A stretch of 11,420 bases of DNA from Anaerolineae bacterium (GTDB lineage: Bacteria; Chloroflexota; Anaerolineae; JAAYZQ01): contig JAFGOG010000466.1 in NCBI GenBank assembly GCA_016926595.1, forward strand, positions 1 to 11,420, written 5' to 3'. Shown piece by piece: positions 5,943 through 11,292 of the stretch (positions are counted from its first letter, which is position 1; the number at the start of each line of letters is the position of its first letter). Made by a program: the position numbers and the translations under genes. The notes below the pieces were generated by a model. That model did no database searches and was not told where the DNA came from. It worked only from the letters and a program-made list of their open reading frames with translations.

Positions 5943-8760
5943 CGGCGGCAGCACCTGGCACCCGGCCATCGCCGCCGCCGGCACCATCACCACCAACCTT
6001 GCAGCGTCCCCCTCACCCACCGGCACGCAGCATACCTACACCTGGGACATCTATAGCAGTGGCGTCCTTGGCGCCTGCGACAATGCTGTCCTGCGCCTCG
6101 ACGTCTACCAGGGCTTCACCGGTCCCGGACCCTACCAGTTCGAGTCCCGCCGCGCGCTGACCCTGCCCTTCCGGCTGCGCGGCTCGCAGGTTCGCGTCAT
6201 GCACGGGACGGACCCGGCCCCCCGCGCCATCGCCTACCGGCTGCCAGGCGGCCAGAGCGGCTCGTTCGAGCCTTACCGGGACGGCAGAGGCCGGCCCTTC
6301 CGCACCAACCCCGTCGGCTACCTCGCGGGCTATGGGGAGATCGCCCTCGGCGACGAGCTGGTGGCGCTGCTGCCCATCACCCATACAGGCAGCTACACCC
6401 TGTACTACACCAGCGCCGCCCCGACCCCCACCGGCCTCGATGCCTACACCGTCTCGGCTCTGGGTGTCCAGACCCTCACCGTGTCGGCAGAGAACGCGCT
6501 GGTCCTGTTCAACCCGACCATCTCGCTGGAGTGGGACGCCCGCAAGGATGAGCAGTTTCTGGCCCAGCTCCAGTACGATCTCGGCCGCACCTCCGAGTTC
6601 CTGTACGACTGGACAAACGGCCAGGCCGCCCTCGGCCGCGTCACGGTGTACCACGACCGCCAGTATTGGAACGACGCCTACATGCGCGTCTATGCCACCA
6701 ACCAGCTCCGCCCCTCCGCAGTCAAGGGCGGCATTGTCTCCTCCGTGATCACCGACCCGCTGACGGTGACGGTCACCTACGCCCCGGGCCAGGTACGCAT
6801 GGGCGCCACCTGGAACCGCTACGGCGATCCCGGCGGCAGCCTGGGCGAGGACTGGCCGCGGACCCTGGCTCACGAGCTGGCCCACTTTGCGCTGTTCCAG
6901 GACGACAATTATCTGGGCCTTGACGAGCAGGGGAGACTGATCCCCATCGACTCCTGCACGGGTACGGCCATGACTGACCCCTACCGCGACGACTATAGCG
7001 AGCTTCATCCTGACGGGGGCTGGCTGCCTGCCTGCGAGCAGACGCTCTCGCACCGGACCACCGGGCGCTCCGATTGGGCCACGGTCGAGGCGCTCTATCC
7101 CTGGCTGCACGCCGCGCCGGCCAACGCCGGCCCCATCGTCCTACCCCTGGCCCTGACCCGCATCCAGCTCATGGAGCCGATCACGTCTCCACTGCCCCTG
7201 GAGGTGCCCATCTTTACCCTGTTCCAGGATGGAGGCCGGGTCGTCCCCGGCGCGGGGGCGCGGGCCTACCTGTTCCAGGACGGCCGGCTCGTCGACCTCG
7301 GCCAGCCGACACTCGACCAGGTGCTGGCCCGCGGCGCGCGAGCCGGCGACCGGCTGTGCTTGTTCCATCCGGCCAAGGAGCGTCTGGGCTGCGAGGTGCT
7401 GGCAGAGCACGACCGCCAGCTCGACCTGGTCGCCGTGGCAGGCTGGCAGCCGCAGGTACTGGTCACGCCGGTCACGTCGCGCACCCTGGAGGTAGTGGTG
7501 ACAAATGCCGCCGCGGGCCTGCCTCTGCAGGCGCGCCTCTTCCCGGCCAACTATCCGGCCCCGGCGGCGATCGCGCTGGTGGAAGGGGGCGGGCAGTACG
7601 GCGGGACCTTCCTGCTGGACGAGCCGACCTTCGAGGGCACCGTCCAGGTGTGGGTCGAAGAACCCGAGCCGCGCCGGGAGGTGGTCACCGGCTATGCCCT
7701 GGGCGGCAACCCCGGCCACCAGTGGTCGCGGACGGCGCCGCGCGGCAGCCCCGGCCACCAGTGGTCGCGGACGGCGCCGGTCATGTCGTCGGACGGCCAG
7801 ATGATGCTCTTTGGTGAGGGCCTGGAGTTCGAGGAGGGCGAGTTTCTGTCGCTGCAGGCGCTGTCCGCGCTGCCTTTACCGCCCGCTTGGGCGACCGTGG
7901 TCGGGCAAGCCTACCGGCTGGCGGCCACGCTCAGCGCGCCCGACCTGGCAGGCGCTTCGGTCGCCTTTGGCTACCTGGGCAGCGATGTCCCGCCCGGAGA
8001 AGAGCCGTGGTTGAAGGTCTATTTCTGGGATGGAGCTGAGTGGCAACCTCTGCCGACAGAGGTGGACCTGTATTACAACGTCGCCTCGGCGCCGGCACGC
8101 GGACCGGGCACCTACTCCCTCATGTCCAGCCTGGAGATCCCGCTCTACGGCCCGGGCTGGAACAACTTTGGCTACCCGGTGAATGGCACGCGGCCCATCG
8201 GCGAGGCCCTGGCCGCGCTGGACGGCTTTTTCACCACCGTCTATGGCTGGGAGGAGACAGACCCTGACCCGCTTCACGGCTGGCGAGTGTACGACGTGAC
8301 CTGGGACCCGGCGTACAATACCCTCCACACTCTGGCCTTTGGCCAGACGTACTGGATCACCGTCACCCAGGACATCACCCTCTATCTGAAGGGTGGTCTC
8401 GAGTCGATGGCCCTGGATCTCATCCCCGGGGAGCCGCCGGCGACCTTCTATGGGGCGGTGCTGGCCGGATCCGGGTTCAGCCCGTTCCCGGGGATGGAGG
8501 TGACCGCCTGGGTAGGGGACCGGCTGTGCGGTAGGGGCGAGACAATGGAGCTGGGCGGCCGGGCGGTGTACCGGGTCAGCGTGCTGGCGGATAGCTCTGG
8601 CTATGCCCGGGGTTGCGGTCAGGTGGGACGGACGGTCCGCTTTGAGGTGAACGGGCAGGCGATGGCGTCCGCCGGGCTCTGGGACAATAGCCGGGTCTGG
8701 GAGGTACCGCTCATGCCGGGCCAGCAGGTGTACCTGCCGCTGATAACCAGGCATCGATAA
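5794..8760 (+). CDS. Secreted metalloprotease part of the VCBS protein, CLCA-like HExxH
   Basis: Continuation of the VCBS gene in the next frame; there is no good start codon of its own at the junction. A region with YDPESDPARLVKAFYSLDGG precedes a metalloprotease domain with LAHELAHFALFQDDNY (HELAH at 6871-6885). The Asp-x-Tyr at 6904-6912 keeps the spacing of the HExxH...DEY motif of CLCA-type zinc proteases, so His, His and Asp are likely zinc ligands and Glu the catalytic base. CTGTAMTDPYRDDYSEL (about 6955-7005) resembles the SIM/Met-turn region of that class. Beta-rich domains follow, including YGPGWNNFGYPVNG and GVQ-like C-terminal modules, and the end is VYLPLITRHR, a tail I associate with secreted Chloroflexota proteins. 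A 39-bp in-frame duplication lies at 7702-7779. It probably degrades extracellular protein if expressed. Protease assignment fairly sure; substrate unknown. Confidence 0.75.
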   Translation, partial: RAQIEHPGGDAAVPYSSAVVLDGPVLSITYTLYDPESDPARLVKAFYSLDGGSTWHPAIAAAGTITTNLAASPSPTGTQHTYTWDIYSSGVLGACDNAVLRLDVYQGFTGPGPYQFESRRALTLPFRLRGSQVRVMHGTDPAPRAIAYRLPGGQSGSFEPYRDGRGRPFRTNPVGYLAGYGEIALGDELVALLPITHTGSYTLYYTSAAPTPTGLDAYTVSALGVQTLTVSAENALVLFNPTISLEWDARKDEQFLAQLQYDLGRTSEFLYDWTNGQAALGRVTVYHDRQYWNDAYMRVYATNQLRPSAVKGGIVSSVITDPLTVTVTYAPGQVRMGATWNRYGDPGGSLGEDWPRTLAHELAHFALFQDDNYLGLDEQGRLIPIDSCTGTAMTDPYRDDYSELHPDGGWLPACEQTLSHRTTGRSDWATVEALYPWLHAAPANAGPIVLPLALTRIQLMEPITSPLPLEVPIFTLFQDGGRVVPGAGARAYLFQDGRLVDLGQPTLDQVLARGARAGDRLCLFHPAKERLGCEVLAEHDRQLDLVAVAGWQPQVLVTPVTSRTLEVVVTNAAAGLPLQARLFPANYPAPAAIALVEGGGQYGGTFLLDEPTFEGTVQVWVEEPEPRREVVTGYALGGNPGHQWSRTAPRGSPGHQWSRTAPVMSSDGQMMLFGEGLEFEEGEFLSLQALSALPLPPAWATVVGQAYRLAATLSAPDLAGASVAFGYLGSDVPPGEEPWLKVYFWDGAEWQPLPTEVDLYYNVASAPARGPGTYSLMSSLEIPLYGPGWNNFGYPVNGTRPIGEALAALDGFFTTVYGWEETDPDPLHGWRVYDVTWDPAYNTLHTLAFGQTYWITVTQDITLYLKGGLESMALDLIPGEPPATFYGAVLAGSGFSPFPGMEVTAWVGDRLCGRGETMELGGRAVYRVSVLADSSGYARGCGQVGRTVRFEVNGQAMASAGLWDNSRVWEVPLMPGQQVYLPLITRHR
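7702..7779 (+). repeat. 39-bp tandem duplication inside the protease gene
   Basis: The unit at 7702-7740 recurs at 7741-7779. The last 31 bases are identical (7710-7740 and 7749-7779) and only the first few bases differ. It keeps frame and gives the 13-residue repeat G-NPGHQWSRTAP, R-SPGHQWSRTAP, in a linker between domains. This looks like a recent duplication. Confidence 0.85.
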
Positions 8761-8966
8761 CGGCTAGCTTTGTCCCGGCCATCGTGGCAGCGGGCAAGCG
8801 GGGGCGAACTGGCAAGCGGCCTACCATGACGCCTGCCGGTGCATCGTGGCGAAACGATCGGGCCTCGCTGATGTCCAAGATCCTTCGCGACTATGACATG
8901 ACGAGTGATAAAGTGAGCGAGCTGTTGTGAAGGTGGGGCTGGCATCGGACGGGATCGAGAGATGTC
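8761..8966. other. Intergenic stretch after the protease gene
   Basis: No gene family is recognisable. A 19-codon frame (8871-8930, MSKILRDYDMTSDKVSELL) is open but has no clear ribosome binding site or relative I know. No terminator hairpin with a T-run lies directly after the TAA at 8760; the first good hairpin is in repeat copy 1 at 9085-9130. Confidence 0.4.
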
Positions 8967-9135
8967 AAAGCGCGATCAGCAGCGGCGGTTGACGGATCGA
9001 ATCCAATCTACGGCTACAGATTTAGGAAACGCCTGGCCCAGGGGCAGGCGGCATTAAGCAAGAAACGCTGCTAATTTCTGCGTGAAGAGGCCGTTGTCGG
9101 GCGTCTAATGGTGCTCTGCAACGGCCTTTTGATCG
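8967..9135 (+). repeat. Boundary repeat copy 1 (orphan coding tail plus hairpin)
   Basis: The first of three related elements. It begins AAAGCGCGATCAG and encodes KARSAAAVDG, then the core GSNPIYGYRFRKRLAQ, and stops at TAA 9072-9074 after a slightly longer tail (ALSKKRC). The hairpin at 9085-9130 and GATCG follow. The 66 nt from TTGACGGATC to GCAT are about 88% identical to copy 2. The frame is open back to the TGA at 8928 but has no start codon with a ribosome binding site, so it looks like the 3' end of a lost gene. It lies between the protease gene and the MazF unit. Confidence 0.75.
9085..9130 (+). terminator. Hairpin of repeat copy 1, probable bidirectional terminator
   Basis: GCCGTTGTCGGGCG (9090-9103) pairs with TGCTCTGCAACGGC (9112-9125) around an 8-nt loop, with one mismatch and three G-U pairs. 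Outer pairs GA/TC-like extend the stem and TTTT follows on the plus strand. The mazF-type transcript arrives from the other side and ends 27 nt away, so it may stop here too. Confidence 0.6.
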
Positions 9136-9156
9136 AACTCCCAATCGCGCGAAAGG

Positions 9157-9507
9157 CTAAGGGAGAGCAAGCCCAAGATGGAGTGCCAGGGCCCGATCTA
9201 CTTTGGCCATGGTCTCAAACTGAAGATGGCCCATTTTGCGAATCAAGCGTTCTTTGTCCAATGTACGGACGTGAAAGACGAGAATAACCGAATCCGCACT
9301 CAATCCTGATTCGGCTGTAGTGACTACGACTGTGAACAAAAAGCGAGCGGTCCGCATGTTCGAAGTTAGCGGAACAACCGTCACCGTCGGAATGCGTTCA
9401 TTGGCAAGATCACATTGCACAACCAGTACGGGACGTGTACCAGATTGCTCCACACCCACGGTTGGGTCCAAATTGGCCATAAAGATGTCCCCGCGTTGAA
9501 CACGCAT
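9157..9507 (-). CDS. MazF/PemK-type endoribonuclease toxin
   Basis: A 116-residue MazF-family toxin that would cut mRNA at short specific sequences until bound by its antitoxin. The N-terminal RGDIF (5-9), GTRPVLVVQ (23-31) and VVPLTS (44-49) are the hallmark strands. Arg25 and Thr48 stand at the same positions as the catalytic pair described for Bacillus MazF, so it should be active. Length is normal for the family. The ATG follows directly on the antitoxin's TAA (TAAATG, zero spacing), and the ribosome binding site in the antitoxin end is weak, so translation is probably coupled. It is co-transcribed with the antitoxin from the promoter at 9833-9861 and ends with TAG 27 nt from the hairpin of repeat copy 1. 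Family assignment is firm; target sequence unknown. Confidence 0.93.
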   Translation of the reverse strand: MRVQRGDIFMANLDPTVGVEQSGTRPVLVVQCDLANERIPTVTVVPLTSNMRTARFLFTVVVTTAESGLSADSVILVFHVRTLDKERLIRKMGHLQFETMAKVDRALALHLGLALP

Positions 9508-9786
9508 TTAGAGACCTGTGTCTTTCTCAACGCGATATAGCGCCTCATTCTCAGCGAGCATCCAAACTTCGTCCGATAGTTCTCCCGCCAGCTCCTCATA
9601 AGAAGCTGCCAACTTGTCATAGTCCCTGGCCAGACGTTCTTTCAGCGACTGGTGGCGATCCACCTGGAACTGGAGAAATTCGATATAGCGCTCTAACTCC
9701 AGCAAGCTGGTCTCGGGTAATTGTCGAGCCTGCTCACAGATCCGCTGTGCAAGTGTAGTTGTCTGTTCCACGATTGCCTCCCTCAT
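9508..9786 (-). CDS. Antitoxin of the MazF unit, helical, not MazE-like
   Basis: Ninety-two residues directly upstream of the toxin gene, which makes an antitoxin role very likely. It is strongly acidic and helical: AQRICEQARQLPETSLLELE (13-32) followed by a heptad-like stretch to about 75, and a C-terminal EELAGELSDEVWMLAENEAL that probably wraps the toxin. I see no AbrB/SpoVT fold as in classical MazE and no ribbon-helix-helix motif I can name; the N-terminal part faintly recalls DUF2281-type antitoxins. The start is unsure. ATG at 9786 has AGGA 4 nt upstream, but GTG at 9771 has GGGAGG (9782-9777) 5 nt upstream, the better site, and would give 87 residues. It would neutralise the toxin and probably repress the promoter, although its DNA-binding part is not evident. 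Confidence 0.85.
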   Translation of the reverse strand: MREAIVEQTTTLAQRICEQARQLPETSLLELERYIEFLQFQVDRHQSLKERLARDYDKLAASYEELAGELSDEVWMLAENEALYRVEKDTGL

Positions 9787-9809
9787 TTGATCCTGAATCC
9801 ATCAATCAT

Positions 9810-9823
9810 GGACAAGTCTGTCC
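9810..9823. promoter_or_regulatory. Candidate operator of the MazF unit
   Basis: GGACA (9810-9814) and TGTCC (9819-9823) form a perfect inverted repeat with a 4-bp centre. It begins about 10 bp beyond the -10 box of the minus-strand promoter, near the expected transcription start, where a repressing toxin-antitoxin complex would bind. The role is inferred from position and symmetry. Confidence 0.4.
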
Positions 9824-9832
9824 TCACCCGAG

Positions 9833-9861
9833 AGTATACCATCACGATGGGGATCGGTCAA
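9833..9861 (-). promoter_or_regulatory. Promoter of the MazF toxin-antitoxin unit
   Basis: Read on the minus strand: TTGACC (9861-9856), 17 bases, TATACT (9838-9833), nearly the housekeeping consensus. It lies about 47 bp before the antitoxin ATG at 9786. Confidence 0.65.
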
Positions 9862-9925
9862 GATAGATGACGAACTTCTTGGGCGCCGTGACCGCAGATC
9901 CGATTATTCTAGGCCAAGCGACTTC

Positions 9926-10101
9926 ATAGCTCGATTAGCACTTGGGCATGACGGATCAAATCCAATCTATGGCTACAAATTTAGGAAGCGCCTGGCCCAG
10001 GAACAGGCAGCATAAGGCCAGAACCGCTGCATATTGCTGCGTCTGAATAGGCCGTTGTCGGGCGTCGAGTGTCGCCTGGCAACGGCTTTTCTTTTGGATC
10101 G
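9926..10101 (+). repeat. Boundary repeat copy 2 (orphan coding tail plus hairpin)
   Basis: It begins ATAGCTCGATTAG and encodes IARLALGHD, then GSNPIYGYKFRKRLAQEQAA and TAA at 10011-10013. A spacer with GCAGC...GCTGC (small stem) and the hairpin at 10051-10086 with TTTTCTTTT follow, ending GGATCG. The frame is open back to a TGA at 9794 but has no ATG or GTG start with a ribosome binding site. It separates the divergently transcribed MazF and PIN toxin-antitoxin units. Differences from copy 1 in the tail are mostly third-position changes. Confidence 0.8.
10051..10095 (+). terminator. Hairpin of repeat copy 2 with T-run
   Basis: GCCGTTGTCGGGCG (10051-10064) pairs over all 14 positions, two of them G-U, with CGCCTGGCAACGGC (10073-10086) around TCGAGTGT, followed by TTTTCTTTT (10087-10095). 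This is a textbook Rho-independent terminator shape. No intact gene on the plus strand ends here, only the orphan tail. Confidence 0.8.
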
Positions 10102-10120
10102 CTTCGAGGACGCAGTGCTG

Positions 10121-10149
10121 TTGTCAAAACCAAGGTGTTGCTGTATAAT
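10121..10149 (+). promoter_or_regulatory. Promoter of the UPF0175/PIN unit
   Basis: TTGTCA (10121-10126), 17 bases, TATAAT (10144-10149): one mismatch to the sigma-70 consensus. It lies 37 bp before the first ATG of the antitoxin and 26 bp after the T-run of repeat copy 2, so the unit is transcriptionally insulated. Confidence 0.75.
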
Positions 10150-10161
10150 CGGAAGCGTGAA

Positions 10162-10169
10162 GGTGCACC
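10162..10169. promoter_or_regulatory. Small palindrome, candidate operator of the PIN unit
   Basis: GGTGCACC is a perfect 8-bp palindrome starting 13 bp after the -10 box, near the expected transcription start. Short palindromes of this size arise by chance, so confidence is low. Confidence 0.25.
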
Positions 10170-10186
10170 GGTTTGAGAGGCAGTAG

Positions 10187-10471
10187 ATGGAGGTACGCGT
10201 GGAAACGATGGTTCTGAAAGTGACGCTTCCCAAGGCTCTCTACTCCAGGCTGGGTTTTTCGAAGGGAGAAGCAGAAGAAGCGATCAAAGAATTCTCGGTG
10301 CTTGGGTTATATCTGGAACACAAGATCTCTGCGGGCAAAGCTGCCGAACTCCTCGGCATCCGAAAAATGGAGTTTATACGGCTCATGGCGCGCAAAGGGA
10401 TTCCCTACTTTGACTACAGCGATGAGGAGTTGGAAAACGAATTCCGCGCTGTCGATGAGTGGAAGAGATGA
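10187..10471 (+). CDS. UPF0175-family antitoxin
   Basis: A 94-residue protein of the UPF0175 family, small DNA-binding proteins that usually precede PIN-domain (DUF3368) toxins. Recognisable parts are KVTLPKALYSRLGFSKGEAE (11-30), the helix-turn-helix-like ISAGKAAELLGI (47-58) and the family's C-terminal GIPYFDYSDEEL (71-82). Length fits the family. ATG 10187 has GAGAGG 7 nt upstream, but GTG 10199 in the same frame has GGAGGT (10189-10194) 4 nt upstream, and that SD overlaps the ATG; true translation may start at the GTG or at ATG 10208. Stop and toxin start overlap (ATGA), so translation is coupled. It should neutralise the PIN toxin and repress the promoter at 10121-10149. Confidence 0.9.
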   Translation: MEVRVETMVLKVTLPKALYSRLGFSKGEAEEAIKEFSVLGLYLEHKISAGKAAELLGIRKMEFIRLMARKGIPYFDYSDEELENEFRAVDEWKR

Positions 10472-10968
10472 CCACTCCGCCCCAAACGGTGGTCTCCAAC
10501 TCCAGCCCGTTGATCGCCCTGGCGACCCTCGGGCGTCTTGAGCTGCTGAAGAGCTTGTTTGGAGAGATAGCGATTCCTCAAGCTGTGTACGAGGAGGTGG
10601 TCGCTCAAGGACGGGACGAACCGGGCAGCAAAGAGGTCGCCGAGGCAGAATGGATCCGTACCACTCCCATCAAGGATCGACTCGCAGTCGACCTGCTGCA
10701 AGAGTCGCTCGACATTGGGGAGAGCGAAGCCATCGTGTTGGGGCAAGAATTGGGTGCACGGTATGTGCTGCTCGACGATGAACTGGCACGGCGGAAGGCC
10801 GGTCTGATAGGGCTGCCTGTCGCGGGGACATTGGGGGTGCTTTTGATGGCGAAGCAGGCTGGATTGATCGACACCGTTGGCTCAGTCCTAGCCGACTTGC
10901 GGCAAACAGACTTTCGGATGAGCGAGCGAGTGTATTCGGCAGTAATGGCGAAGGCAGGCGAACCGTAG
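10468..10968 (+). CDS. PIN-domain (DUF3368-type) toxin ribonuclease
   Basis: A 166-residue PIN-domain protein, probably a metal-dependent RNase toxin controlled by the UPF0175 protein just upstream. VVSNSSPLIALA (8-19) is the first motif in the form usual for DUF3368, with Asn rather than Asp. IPQAVYEEVV (36-45), LDIGESEAI (81-89) with the acidic cluster D82, E85 and E87, and YVLLDDELARRKA (99-111) with D103 and D104 supply the remaining metal-binding residues. The ATG at 10468 shares ATGA with the antitoxin stop (4-bp overlap). GTG 10459 would add three residues and is the alternative start. It ends with TAG only 7 nt before repeat copy 3. Family assignment is firm; the RNA target is unknown. 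Confidence 0.92.
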   Translation: MTTPPQTVVSNSSPLIALATLGRLELLKSLFGEIAIPQAVYEEVVAQGRDEPGSKEVAEAEWIRTTPIKDRLAVDLLQESLDIGESEAIVLGQELGARYVLLDDELARRKAGLIGLPVAGTLGVLLMAKQAGLIDTVGSVLADLRQTDFRMSERVYSAVMAKAGEP

Positions 10969-10975
10969 GCTAGCT

Positions 10976-11167
10976 ATAGCTCGATCAGAACCTGCCATTG
11001 ACGGATCAATTCCAATCTACGGGTACAAATTCAGACGTTTGCTTCGGGAAGAGGCTGCATAGGGCAATAGATACTGCGAGTCAAGAGCAAGTCCGCTCGA
11101 TCTTGGATATTAGAAAGTCGTTGCTATGCATCAATCGGTGCCTGGCAGCGGCTTTTCTTTTGGATCG
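10976..11167 (+). repeat. Boundary repeat copy 3 (orphan coding tail plus hairpin)
   Basis: It begins ATAGCTCGATCAG, almost identical to copy 2, and encodes IARSEPAIDGSIPIYGYKFRR, then LLREEAA and TAG (11060-11062). Compared with copy 2 the tail has one codon fewer, a difference of exactly three bases, and several synonymous changes. The spacer carries an insertion of roughly 25 bp relative to the other copies. The hairpin at 11117-11152, TTTTCTTTT and GGATCG close the element. It sits 7 nt after the PIN toxin stop and before the Phd-type antitoxin. Confidence 0.75.
11114..11161 (+). terminator. Hairpin of repeat copy 3 with T-run
   Basis: GTCGTTGCTATGCA (11117-11130) pairs with TGCCTGGCAGCGGC (11139-11152) around TCAATCGG, with one mismatch and three G-U pairs, followed by TTTTCTTTT. 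Stem length and loop length are the same as in copies 1 and 2 although many bases differ. It would end the UPF0175/PIN transcript. Confidence 0.75.
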
Positions 11168-11224
11168 GGCAGCAAGCGCATCTGCCATGTGAGTGGCCTG
11201 TACTCGCAGCTTCGTGTTGGCTAC

Positions 11225-11252
11225 TTGACGAGGCCTCGAATTTGAGTATAAT
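11225..11252 (+). promoter_or_regulatory. Promoter of the Phd-type unit
   Basis: TTGACG (11225-11230), 16 bases, TATAAT (11247-11252). The -10 box lies about 40 bp before the ATG at 11293. Confidence 0.75.
11235..11246. promoter_or_regulatory. Candidate Phd operator between the promoter boxes
   Basis: CTCGAATTTGAG is a 12-bp near-perfect palindrome with one G/T departure, lying exactly between the -35 and -10 boxes. Phd/YefM antitoxins repress their own promoters by binding such sites, so the position fits. The role is inferred. Confidence 0.45.
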
Positions 11253-11292
11253 GTAGTTACGAAAGGGACCACATTCTGGGAAGGAGTGGGAA

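Noticed and set aside
8619..8945. Minus-strand frame of 108 codons over the end of the protease gene
   Set aside because: It overlaps the certain coding end of the protease, has Arg/Pro-rich shadow composition and no recognisable family.
8967..10101. Transposon-like MITE with terminal inverted repeats
   Set aside because: Only about 6-7 bases (GATCG region) could be inverted between element ends, and I could not find consistent target duplications around the three copies.
9090..11152. Integron attC sites
   Set aside because: The folded shape and cassette spacing are suggestive, but the GTTRRRY and RYYYAAC core boxes are absent, no bulged bases are conserved and no integrase gene is present in the window.
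8967..11167. CRISPR array
   Set aside because: The repeats are about 170-190 bp, diverged and separated by about 1 kb of genes, unlike short direct repeats with short unique spacers.
10998..11192. 64-codon frame over repeat copy 3 starting ATTGACGG-like region
   Set aside because: It reads the element in a frame different from the one conserved among the copies, passes through the terminator hairpin and has no ribosome binding site.
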